Source: Bacteroidales bacterium (GTDB taxonomy: Bacteria; Bacteroidota; Bacteroidia; Bacteroidales; Bacteroidaceae). Taken from it: a DNA stretch of 17,540 nucleotides. Position 1 is the stretch's first letter; every line of letters starts with the position of its first letter. The position numbers were made by a program, and so were the translations under genes. The notes under the pieces are model-generated. The model did no database searches. It was not told where the DNA came from and was given only the letters and a program-made list of their open reading frames with translations. The stretch covers positions 1-17,540 of the forward strand of contig SFEK01000031.1 of assembly GCA_004557285.1 (NCBI GenBank). Reading direction: 5' to 3'. Shown here one piece after another: positions 11,339 through 17,540 of the stretch.

Positions 11339-11364
11339 GTCGTTCCTGTTTTAAAAAATTGTTT

Positions 11365-11395
11365 CAAAGGTACAGAAAAAATGTCAGTTGGCAAA
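11365..11395 (-). promoter_or_regulatory. Bacteroidetes-type promoter of the MORN gene
   Basis: Read on the - strand, TTTG at 11395-11392 and TACCTTTG at 11372-11365 are 19 bases apart, an exact match to the Bacteroides -33/-7 consensus. The -7 element ends 26 bases before the ATG at 11338, giving a short leader. The element is divergent to the kdsB promoter in a 190-base gap. Confidence 0.75.
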
Positions 11396-11497
11396 ATTTT
11401 TTCTTTTGTTTCAATAACTTTCAATGATTTTTAAGAAGTAATCGTGATAATATCAACTATTTTCAAGTTTTTTTCGTGCGGTTTCGTTTTTTTGCAT

Positions 11498-11505
11498 TAC
11501 CTTTG
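11498..11505 (+). promoter_or_regulatory. -7 element of the kdsB promoter
   Basis: TACCTTTG fits TAnnTTTG and ends 23 bases before the kdsB ATG at 11529. A proper TTTG is not found 19-21 bases upstream; the nearest candidate is a T-rich run with TTTC at 11472-11475, 22 bases away. The 190-base gap between the MORN gene and kdsB holds this and the divergent MORN promoter and otherwise only AT-rich sequence. Confidence 0.5.
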
Positions 11506-11528
11506 CATGACGAAATTAACGAACAAAA

Positions 11529-12293
11529 ATGACTATGTTGAATTTTGTAGGAATCATTCCCGCCCGCTACGCATCCACACGCTTTCCGGGAAAGCCATTG
11601 GCAATGCTGGGTGGAAAAACAATGATACAAAGAGTGTACGAGCAGGTGAGCAAGGTGCTGCAAGATGTTTATGTAGCCACCGACGACCAGCGCATCTATG
11701 AGGCGGTGGAGGCGTTCGGAGGCAAGGCCATCATGACCTCGCCCAACCACAAGAGCGGCACCGACCGCATACAGGAGGCTTACACCAAAATCGGCAAACC
11801 GTTTGACGTTGTCATCAACATCCAGGGCGATGAGCCTTTCATCCATGAGTCGCAGATTGAAACGGTGTGCCGCTGTTTCGACGACGACAATACCATGATT
11901 GCCACACTTGGCCGTCCGTTCAACGACTCGCATACCTTTGCCGACCTCGAAAATCCCAATTCGCCCAAGGTGGTGTGCGACAACCGGGGGTTTGCCATGT
12001 ATTTCAGCCGCAGCGTGATACCTTATCTCCGTGGCACCGACAAGACCGAGTGGCTGTCAAGTTTTCCTTATCTCAAGCACATCGGTCTTTACGCCTACCG
12101 CACTCGGGTGCTCCAGGAGATTACCGCCCTGCCTCAGTCGCCGCTTGAAGTGGCCGAGAGTCTTGAGCAGCTCAGGTGGCTCCAGAACGGCTACCGCATC
12201 AAAGTGGGCATCACCCAGATAGAGACTGTGGGCATCGACACCCCCGAGGACCTGGAGAGGGCCGAACGTCTGTTGCTTGAAAGAGAAGCATAA
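11529..12293 (+). CDS. kdsB: 3-deoxy-manno-octulosonate cytidylyltransferase (CMP-KDO synthetase)
   Basis: 254-residue cytoplasmic enzyme that joins KDO to CMP, activating it for lipopolysaccharide core synthesis. The nucleotide-binding start is GIIPARYASTRFPGKPLA (residues 8-25), followed by ATDDQRIYEAVEAFGGKAIM (50-69), SPNHKSGTDRIQEA (71-84) and the metal-binding NIQGDEPFI (98-105 region, Asp101). The C-terminal LPQSPLEVAESLEQLRWLQN and VGIDTPEDLERAE segments are typical. Two ATG codons, at 11529 and 11535, could serve as start; the first is taken. It is the first gene of the right-hand + strand block; the RluA-type gene follows after 28 bases. Confidence 0.97.
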   Translation: MTMLNFVGIIPARYASTRFPGKPLAMLGGKTMIQRVYEQVSKVLQDVYVATDDQRIYEAVEAFGGKAIMTSPNHKSGTDRIQEAYTKIGKPFDVVINIQGDEPFIHESQIETVCRCFDDDNTMIATLGRPFNDSHTFADLENPNSPKVVCDNRGFAMYFSRSVIPYLRGTDKTEWLSSFPYLKHIGLYAYRTRVLQEITALPQSPLEVAESLEQLRWLQNGYRIKVGITQIETVGIDTPEDLERAERLLLEREA

Positions 12294-12321
12294 TGTGTAT
12301 GTACTACAAACCTGGAAACCA

Positions 12322-13221
12322 ATGAGATACCTATCAGGAAAAAACCATCCGGAAGATTACCATTATCTGGATGTCCGCGAGGAGCAGCCACTCTTGGAGT
12401 TTCTCCTGGCCAACCTCAAAGGCATCAGCCACAGCAAAATCAAGGCCACACTCAAGGGCAAAGGGGTCAAGGTCAACGGCAAGGTTTCTACACAGTTCGA
12501 CCTTCCTCTGAAACCGGGATACAAGGTGTCGGTGAGCAAGCGCAAACGCACATCTGACCTGCTGATCAGCAGGTATGTGAAAATCGTTTACGAAGACCAA
12601 TATCTCGTGGTCATCGAAAAGAATGTGGGCATACTCTCCATGGCTGCCGGCCACCGCTCGCTCAACGTGAAATCGGTGCTGGATGATTATTTCCACAAGA
12701 GCAAACAGAAATGCCGTGCCCATGTGGTGCACCGTCTCGACCGCGACACCAGCGGACTGATGGTATATGCCAAAGATATAGAGACCGAGCAAATACTCGA
12801 ACACAACTGGCACGACATCGTTTACGACCGCCGCTATGTAGCCGTGGTGAGTGGAGAAATGGAAGACGACGAGGGAACCATAGCCAACTGGTTGAAAGAC
12901 AACAAAGCATATGTCACCTATTCGTCGCCCGTTGACAATGGGGGCAAATATGCCATCACCCATTTCCACACCCTCAACCGCACCACCGAACACAGTTTGG
13001 TGGAATACCGCCTGGAAACGGGGCGCAAGAACCAGATACGTGTCCATTCTGCCGACATGGGGCATCCCGTTTGTGGAGACCCCAAATACGGCAACGGCGA
13101 CGACCCTATACACCGGTTGTGCCTGCACGCTTTCCTGCTGTGCTTCTATCATCCTGTGACGGGAGAACGCATGGAATTTGAAACCATGATACCGGCATCA
13201 TTCCGACATCTTTTCAAGTAA
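12322..13221 (+). CDS. RluA-family rRNA/tRNA pseudouridine synthase
   Basis: 299 residues from the ATG at 12322; an in-frame ATG at 12277 would add 15 residues and overlap the kdsB end by 17 bases, but nothing in those residues looks conserved. The enzyme isomerises uridine in RNA to pseudouridine. An S4-like RNA-binding domain covers about residues 23-75 (LLEFLLANLKGISHSKIKAT, KVNGKV). The catalytic signature HVVHRLDRDTSGLMVYAKD (134-152) has the catalytic Asp140. Later family blocks are ETGRKNQIRVHSADMGHPV and GDPKYG. I cannot tell RluC, RluD and related specificities apart from the sequence alone. It sits between kdsB and a small membrane-protein gene, 21 bases before the latter. Confidence 0.93.
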   Translation: MRYLSGKNHPEDYHYLDVREEQPLLEFLLANLKGISHSKIKATLKGKGVKVNGKVSTQFDLPLKPGYKVSVSKRKRTSDLLISRYVKIVYEDQYLVVIEKNVGILSMAAGHRSLNVKSVLDDYFHKSKQKCRAHVVHRLDRDTSGLMVYAKDIETEQILEHNWHDIVYDRRYVAVVSGEMEDDEGTIANWLKDNKAYVTYSSPVDNGGKYAITHFHTLNRTTEHSLVEYRLETGRKNQIRVHSADMGHPVCGDPKYGNGDDPIHRLCLHAFLLCFYHPVTGERMEFETMIPASFRHLFK

Positions 13222-13242
13222 ACCATACAACAAGTCATTGCA

Positions 13243-13401
13243 ATGGAAAATTTTTCGTATTACATATTTTGCATCATCGCGCTGGTCATTGCCGTCTTCT
13301 TGCTGAAGAAGGTGGCCGGATGTATCATCAAGTCGGTGGTGTTAGCCATACTCCTGGCCGTGCTTGTCGCCGTCTATTTCCTTTATTTCAAAGGGGCATA
13401 G
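13243..13401 (+). CDS. 52-residue membrane protein, function unknown
   Basis: Short frame filling the gap between the RluA-type gene and the thioesterase. The start ATG lies 21 bases after the previous stop codon, and the stop is 58 bases before the next start. The product is very hydrophobic: MENFSYY, a first membrane segment about residues 8-21, a short linker KKVAGCIIK (22-30), and a second segment about 31-48 ending in YFKGA. A hairpin with both ends outside or both inside is predicted. The frame uses the same GC-rich third positions (GTC, GCC, CTG) as the flanking genes, which supports real coding. I do not recognise the family. It might be a phage-shock-like or respiratory accessory peptide, but nothing specific shows this. 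Confidence 0.65.
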   Translation: MENFSYYIFCIIALVIAVFLLKKVAGCIIKSVVLAILLAVLVAVYFLYFKGA

Positions 13402-13459
13402 ACAGGATGTTTTGCGGCACGGCAGGCATGATACATCACAAACAGAAAACACAACAACC

Positions 13460-13876
13460 ATGAATGTAGAAGAAATCAAAAGAATCATTGAGCAACAGCC
13501 CAACCTCTCCACGGTGTTGGGCATGAACTTCATCTCCACCCCCGACGAGGACATGTGCATGGCCACCATGAAGGTGAACGAGAACAACCGCCAGCCCTTC
13601 GGCTTTTTGAGCGGCGGCGCATCCTTGGCATTGGCAGAAAACCTGGCCGGCGTGGGTTCCACCGCCCTGTGTCCCGGCAAAATCTGTGTGGGCGTGAGCG
13701 TCAGTGGCGACCATGTGAAGGCAGTGGCCGAAGGCGACACCGTCACAGCCCTCGGGCATCTGGTGAGCAAGGGGCGCAAACTGCATGTTTGGGATGTGAA
13801 CATCACCGACTCCAAGGGCGACCTGATTTCCACCGTACATGTCACCAATTACATCATCACCCCCAAAAAACAGTGA
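13460..13876 (+). CDS. Hotdog-fold acyl-CoA thioesterase, PaaI/YdiI type; likely DHNA-CoA thioesterase of menaquinone synthesis
   Basis: 138 residues. Position directly before menF and menD, with stop and start codons overlapping, suggests that it hydrolyses 1,4-dihydroxy-2-naphthoyl-CoA, the job done by MenI (YdiI) in E. coli. The active-site block is QPFGFLSGGASLALAEN (residues 45-61). In E. coli YdiI the matching stretch is, from memory, QPFGLLHGGASVVLAE, so the conserved Gln and the nucleophilic Glu are kept while the His is a Ser here. Further family features are VSVSGDHVKAVAEGDTV and LVSKGRKLHVWDVNI. The ATG at 13460 gives the normal family length; the alternative frame start at 13364 would overlap the small membrane-protein gene. 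Cytoplasmic. The assignment to DHNA-CoA is inferred from context. Confidence 0.85.
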   Translation: MNVEEIKRIIEQQPNLSTVLGMNFISTPDEDMCMATMKVNENNRQPFGFLSGGASLALAENLAGVGSTALCPGKICVGVSVSGDHVKAVAEGDTVTALGHLVSKGRKLHVWDVNITDSKGDLISTVHVTNYIITPKKQ

Positions 13877-14940
13877 TGCATCATTCCTTTGCCCTTTACC
13901 GTCTGCCCGGTGCCACAACGTGTGTCTGGTGCGAAAGCAAGGAGCAGCCATTGGTGCTCGACCGTTGCTCGGCACTCGATGGCAGGAGTGGTTTTCTGTT
14001 TGCCCCCTTCCGCCTCACGGCTCACACCCCTTTGTTGCTTGTCGTTCCCGATGTCATCAAAGAGATGTCGCTCGACGAACTGCCTTCCATTCAAGGCGAC
14101 ATATATTTCATGGAGCATGACGACAGCGCAGAGCGCGAACGCTATCAGCAAGTGTTTGCCCAGTTTCATCAGGCTTTGTGCAGTGGCGAACTGCAGAAGG
14201 TAGTGCTTTCAAGAAGAGCCAAGGAAACCGCTTTGCAAGACATCGACCCTTTGGCATTGTTCAAGGAAGCGTGCCTATCTTATCCTCAACACTTCGTGGC
14301 CTTGGTTTCCACACCACAGTCGGGCACATGGCTGATGGCCACCCCCGAAATTCTTTTGCAGCGGCAGCAAGGCCGTTGGCACACCATGGCCTTGGCCGGC
14401 ACCATGCCTTCAAAACATTTCACCACAACGGAAGAACCATTGCACAGCATATGGAGCGACAAGAACATCCGCGAGCAGCAGTATGTGTCTGATTATATCC
14501 GTGAATGCCTCAGCCGCCATGCCTCCGACATCAGCGAGTCTGCCCCACAGACGCTCCTTGCCGGACAGGTGATGCACATCGTGACCCATTTTCACTTCTC
14601 GTTCGACGCTGGACAATCCTTGGGCTGTCTGATACAAGCCCTTCATCCCACGCCGGCTGTATGCGGTATGCCCAAACGTGAGGCCTACGACTTCATTTTG
14701 CAGCACGAGCAGCACGACCGCCTCTATTACAGCGGTTTTGCCGGGCCATTACAGTTGATGGACGAGACCCAACTCTTTGTCACCCTGCGCTGCATGCAAC
14801 TTGAACAGCGGCAATACACACTCTATGCCGGTGGCGGACTGCTCAAGGATAGCGTGGCAGAAAAAGAGTGGCATGAAACGGAGTACAAAATGCAAACCAT
14901 AAGAAAATGTTTAGCGATAAAGAGAACATCAACATATTGA
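13876..14940 (+). CDS. menF: Isochorismate synthase, menaquinone pathway
   Basis: 354 residues. Converts chorismate to isochorismate, the first committed step of menaquinone synthesis, in the cytoplasm with Mg2+. The ATG shares one base with the thioesterase TGA (TGATG at 13874), which fixes the start by translational coupling. The chorismate-binding domain occupies residues 85-345. Markers are LQKVVLSRR (107-114, general base Lys108), WLMATPEIL (152-160), MALAGT (171-176), REQQYVSDYI (199-208), HPTPAVCGMPKREAYDFI (257-274), YYSGFAGPL (284-292) and the final GGGLLKDSVAEKEWHETEYK (319-338). It is shorter than E. coli MenF (about 430 residues), with a reduced N-terminal part. Salicylate or anthranilate synthase alternatives are less likely, because menD follows with a 34-base overlap. 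Confidence 0.94.
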   Translation: MHHSFALYRLPGATTCVWCESKEQPLVLDRCSALDGRSGFLFAPFRLTAHTPLLLVVPDVIKEMSLDELPSIQGDIYFMEHDDSAERERYQQVFAQFHQALCSGELQKVVLSRRAKETALQDIDPLALFKEACLSYPQHFVALVSTPQSGTWLMATPEILLQRQQGRWHTMALAGTMPSKHFTTTEEPLHSIWSDKNIREQQYVSDYIRECLSRHASDISESAPQTLLAGQVMHIVTHFHFSFDAGQSLGCLIQALHPTPAVCGMPKREAYDFILQHEQHDRLYYSGFAGPLQLMDETQLFVTLRCMQLEQRQYTLYAGGGLLKDSVAEKEWHETEYKMQTIRKCLAIKRTSTY

Positions 14941-16532
14941 CATCGTTGCTCATGGCACACGGAGTGAAACATGCCGTGGTATGTCCTGGGTCAAGAAACA
15001 TGCCCATTGTGCACAACCTCAACGCCTGCAGCGACATCACCTGCCATCCAGTGACCGATGAGCGCAGCGCAGGTTTCTATGCCCTTGGCATGGCACAGGC
15101 CACAGGCACCATGGTGGTGGTGTGTGTCACCTCAGGCACAGCCCTGCTCAATCTTGCACCTGCCGTGGCTGAAGCACACTACCGCCACACGCCATTGGTG
15201 GTGATTTCGGCAGACCGTCCGGCGGCATGGATTGAACAGCTCGACGGACAGACGCTGCAACAGCCACATGCCCTTGGGGGCTTGGTGGGCAAATGTGTCT
15301 CGCTGCCCGAACCCCACGATGACGAGACGAGATGGCATTGCAACCGCCTGGTGAACGAAGCCTTGCTGGCCACCCGGATGAATGGCAGACAACCTGTCCA
15401 CATCAACGTGCCCATCGGCGACCCCCTCTTTACATTCAACACACCCGAATTGCCACAAGAGCGCGTCATCACTTGGCATCACCCAGAAATGGACATCAAC
15501 GCCACAGCCATGATCGTGGCAAACCGACTGGCGTCGGCCAAACGCCCTATGGTAGTGGTGGGACAGCGGGCATGTCCCGACGAATCATTCGACCACAACC
15601 TGCTCCTGCTGAAAAAACAGGTAACGGTATTGCACGAACCCCTTTCTTCGGTTGTGGCCATTCCTTTTGAAGAGTTTCTCGCCCAGCGTGTTGATGACCG
15701 GGACTACATGCCTGATTTTGTGTTGTATATGGGTGGTCATTTGGTGAGCAAACGACTGAAACAGTTTTTGCGTCAATCGGGTGCCGAGGTGTGGGCAGTG
15801 AGCGACGACGGAGAGGTGCACGACACCCTGCAACATCTCACCCGTATCATCGAGGCCGACTGCCGGCAGTTGGTTGACCGCCTGGCAGATTATTGTTCCA
15901 CGAACGAATTTCCACTTGAGGAATCACAGCGTTTTGCCCGTTGTTGGATTTCCGGCATGAATCACTTCATGATGACAACAGGCAATCAGCCGTTGCCATA
16001 TTCCTATGCGGCTGCAGTCTCCATCTTCGAACAATCGTTGAGCGAAAAAGGCATGGTCTGTCATGTGCACTATGCCAACAGCATGGCCGTGCGTATGGCC
16101 TGCCGTTACGCCCGTCGATATGTGTGGTGCAACCGTGGGGTCAATGGTATAGAGGGCAGCGTCTCCACGGCCGCAGGCTTCTCGTTGGTCACCCCCGAAC
16201 CTGTGTTTGTCGTGACGGGCGACCTGAGCTTCTTCTACGACCAGAATGCATTATGGAACCAGGAGCTGAAGGGCAATCTCCGCATCCTGCTGATCAACAA
16301 TGGTGGGGGCGGCATCTTCCATTCATTGAAGGGCATGCAGCAGAGCGAGGCTTTCAGCAAGTTGGTCATAGGCCGCCACCATGTCTCTGCACAAGGCATC
16401 TGCATGCAAAACGACATCACTTATCTCTCAGCCTGCAACGCCTGCGAACTGGCGGCTGGCATCAATATGCTCATTACCGCCAAGAGCCATCGCCCCCAGC
16501 TGCTTGAAGTGTTTACAGGTGTTGAGGGGTGA
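14907..16532 (+). CDS. menD: 2-succinyl-5-enolpyruvyl-6-hydroxy-3-cyclohexene-1-carboxylate synthase (SEPHCHC synthase)
   Basis: 541-residue TPP enzyme that condenses 2-oxoglutarate with isochorismate, the second step of menaquinone synthesis. The ATG at 14907 lies 34 bases inside menF; MFSDKENINILTSLLMAHGV followed by VVCPGSRNMPI (24-34) is the usual family start. Other markers are the activating Glu52 in VTDERSAGFYALGMA (49-63), SADRP (101-105), NRGVNGIEGS in the C-terminal domain, and the TPP/Mg block GDLSFF (438-443) plus NNGGGGIF (464-471). The length is near the family norm of about 550. It is the last gene of the men block here; no menB, menC or menE follow on this strand within the window. 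No hairpin terminator is visible just after the stop. Confidence 0.97.
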   Translation: MFSDKENINILTSLLMAHGVKHAVVCPGSRNMPIVHNLNACSDITCHPVTDERSAGFYALGMAQATGTMVVVCVTSGTALLNLAPAVAEAHYRHTPLVVISADRPAAWIEQLDGQTLQQPHALGGLVGKCVSLPEPHDDETRWHCNRLVNEALLATRMNGRQPVHINVPIGDPLFTFNTPELPQERVITWHHPEMDINATAMIVANRLASAKRPMVVVGQRACPDESFDHNLLLLKKQVTVLHEPLSSVVAIPFEEFLAQRVDDRDYMPDFVLYMGGHLVSKRLKQFLRQSGAEVWAVSDDGEVHDTLQHLTRIIEADCRQLVDRLADYCSTNEFPLEESQRFARCWISGMNHFMMTTGNQPLPYSYAAAVSIFEQSLSEKGMVCHVHYANSMAVRMACRYARRYVWCNRGVNGIEGSVSTAAGFSLVTPEPVFVVTGDLSFFYDQNALWNQELKGNLRILLINNGGGGIFHSLKGMQQSEAFSKLVIGRHHVSAQGICMQNDITYLSACNACELAAGINMLITAKSHRPQLLEVFTGVEG

Positions 16533-16556
16533 TATTGCTGTTTTTTTGAGGGGGCA

Positions 16557-16684
16557 GAATGCCCGGAGTGAGCAGGATTATCCGGAGGAGGCGGAATGCC
16601 CGGAGTGAACGGATTATCCGGAGGAGGCGGAATGCCCGGAGTGAACGGATTATCCGGAGGGGGCGGGATAACCGGAGGGGGCGG
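16557..16684. repeat. 36-bp tandem repeat, three copies plus a partial fourth
   Basis: Three head-to-tail units lie at 16557-16593 (37 bases, with one extra base and one change near GTGAGCAGG), 16594-16629 and 16630-16665, followed by a shortened unit at 16666-16684. The unit begins GAATGCCCGGAGTGAACGG and ends ATCCGGAGGAGGCG; the third copy has GGGGGCG instead of GGAGGCG. It starts 24 bases after the menD stop and ends 17 bases before the convergent four-helix stop. Because 36 is a multiple of three, every frame stays open. On the - strand one frame reads as a proline-rich repeat, IPPPPDNPFTPG. Whether it is coding or purely structural is undecided. Confidence 0.9.
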
Positions 16685-16700
16685 CTTGATACAAGCATGC

Positions 16701-17408
16701 CTATTGCTTGGATAATTGGGCCCGCAGCGCATTTATTTCACGCTGCAATGAAGCTATTTGAGCCTTTAGGTTGCTGATTTCCTGTTCTTGGGCTGCTATG
16801 ATTTGTTTTTGTGTGCCACGCATGTCCAATCTTGCGGCAGTCATGCGCTCTCTTATGCCACCTTCCTCCACGAATTCGCGGTCTCGCTTTGCTATGAAAG
16901 AGGTCATGGCCTTATCCACCATGTGACACAGGCATATGGCAATGTTTGCCATTTCTTCGTCAGTCCAGCGATACAGATAGGAATGATAATCTTTTTCGTC
17001 GCTATGTTCCATGCAGAATTGCCTCATGCTGTCAAATCTACTGGTGTTCATGACGGCCCATTCCGGGATGTTGTGTTTTTTGATATAGTCTTGATAGTCC
17101 TCCAACAATTCCTGGTTGCTGCCTTTGGCGATACCCAACAGTTTCAGTTCCACCTCAAAAGAAGTCTGCCCGTCGGTCAATCCCTCAGCGATGTTCTGCT
17201 TCACCGACCGTGCAGCCTGCACCATCTGATCAACCGTGCGGTCGCCATAGTGTGGCAGAAAACGCTCGCAAAACACCTTGGTCAACTGCACCAGGACATC
17301 GCTCTTGCGATAGAAGTGCAACATTTTGTACACAGTGGGTTTGCGCAATACGCTCGGCGTACCGTCGTCATGGCGTTTGAGACTGATGTTCTTGTGGGTA
17401 TTCTCCAT
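16701..17408 (-). CDS. Four-helix-bundle protein of the 23S intervening-sequence type, with coiled-coil tail
   Basis: 235 residues. The core carries the four-helix-bundle (S23/IVP-like, TIGR02436-like) hallmark AARSVKQNIAEG (65-76). Around it lie KPTVYKMLHFYRKSDVLVQ (23-41) and LLGIAKGSNQELLEDYQDYI (90-109). After about residue 145 comes a further helical part (RWTDEEMANIAICLCHMV) typical of the 'four helix bundle suffix' group, as I recall it. The end (about 203-233, AAQEQEISNLKAQIASLQRE) is a heptad-rich coiled coil. The role of the family is not known. The N-terminal 20 residues (KRHDDGTPSVLRKP) precede the conserved part. The ATG at 17408 overlaps the end of the upstream gene by 41 bases; no later ATG occurs before Met29. 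The stop is next to the tandem repeat. Confidence 0.85.
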   Translation of the reverse strand: MENTHKNISLKRHDDGTPSVLRKPTVYKMLHFYRKSDVLVQLTKVFCERFLPHYGDRTVDQMVQAARSVKQNIAEGLTDGQTSFEVELKLLGIAKGSNQELLEDYQDYIKKHNIPEWAVMNTSRFDSMRQFCMEHSDEKDYHSYLYRWTDEEMANIAICLCHMVDKAMTSFIAKRDREFVEEGGIRERMTAARLDMRGTQKQIIAAQEQEISNLKAQIASLQREINALRAQLSKQ

Positions 17409-17540
17409 CCTTACTTTTATTATTTGCCTTCTGCCAGAAGAAAGGTTTTCTTTTTTTCCATCCGAACAGTTCGAGCCAGTTGTTGAAATCCTTTTTCAGC
17501 AAAATACCAATGCCCTGGGTATTGAGCGACGACTTGGTGA
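17368..17540 (-). CDS. C-terminal end of an unidentified protein, truncated by window edge
   Basis: 56 codons before a TGA at 17370-17368 in the frame read from 17538. The visible product includes TQGIGILLKKDFNNWLELFG followed by a basic, aromatic WKKRKPFFWQK and a polar end (KDGEYPQEHQSQTP). The pattern of a Gly-rich strand, a short polar helix and a basic tail resembles the ends of large Bacteroidetes AsmA/TamB-like envelope proteins, but this is a weak impression. The stop lies 41 bases inside the four-helix gene, so the two genes overlap and are probably co-transcribed. Confidence 0.5.
   Translation of the reverse strand, partial: TKSSLNTQGIGILLKKDFNNWLELFGWKKRKPFFWQKANNKSKDGEYPQEHQSQTP

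Noticed and set aside
12277..12321. Longer start for the RluA-type gene, overlapping kdsB
   Set aside because: The 15 extra residues look unconserved and the later ATG gives a clean gap after kdsB; kept only as an alternative.
16557..16684. CRISPR array
   Set aside because: The units are directly joined with no variable spacers, and no cas-like gene is near. It is a simple tandem repeat.

Overview
The window looks like a chromosomal segment of a Bacteroidales bacterium, probably Prevotella/Segatella-like. The reasons are the promoters of the Bacteroidetes type (TTTG, a spacer of 19 bases, then TAnnTTTG), the absence of Shine-Dalgarno sequences before most genes, the class A RNase P RNA with a following T-run, a branching enzyme of the eukaryote-like type, and a classical menaquinone operon headed by a hotdog thioesterase. 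This placement is inferred from gene families and signals, not from a search.

Left part (1-6308, + strand): pyruvate:ferredoxin oxidoreductase (nifJ, first few codons outside the window) ends at a strong hairpin. It is followed by the RNase P RNA gene with an almost ideal promoter, a YihY/BrkB-type membrane protein with a C-terminal extension, a small YkvA-like (DUF1232) protein and a one-domain cupin. The cupin gene converges on the next block across a cluster of four related inverted motifs that probably forms a two-way terminator.

Middle part (6424-11338, - strand, transcribed right to left): a secreted MORN-repeat protein, a YhcH/YjgK/YiaL family protein, glycogen branching enzyme (glgB) and a five-helix membrane protein of unknown function whose start codon lies two bases after the glgB stop.

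Right part (11529-16532, + strand): kdsB (CMP-KDO synthetase), an RluA-type pseudouridine synthase, an unannotated 52-residue membrane protein, then thioesterase, menF and menD with overlapping ends. The last three supply the first steps of menaquinone synthesis and a plausible DHNA-CoA hydrolase; together with PFOR they fit an anaerobe with fumarate-type respiration. menB, menC and menE are not in the window.

Far right (16533-17540): a 36-bp tandem repeat lies between menD and a convergent four-helix-bundle gene of the 23S intervening-sequence protein type with a coiled-coil tail. Its start overlaps the end of a further, truncated gene. Most of the window is ordinary housekeeping sequence. 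The places most worth a second look are the proline-coding repeat next to the four-helix gene, the four-arm terminator cluster, the thioesterase with an altered active-site position, and the small unannotated membrane protein. I see no convincing new defence, mobile or biosynthetic system.
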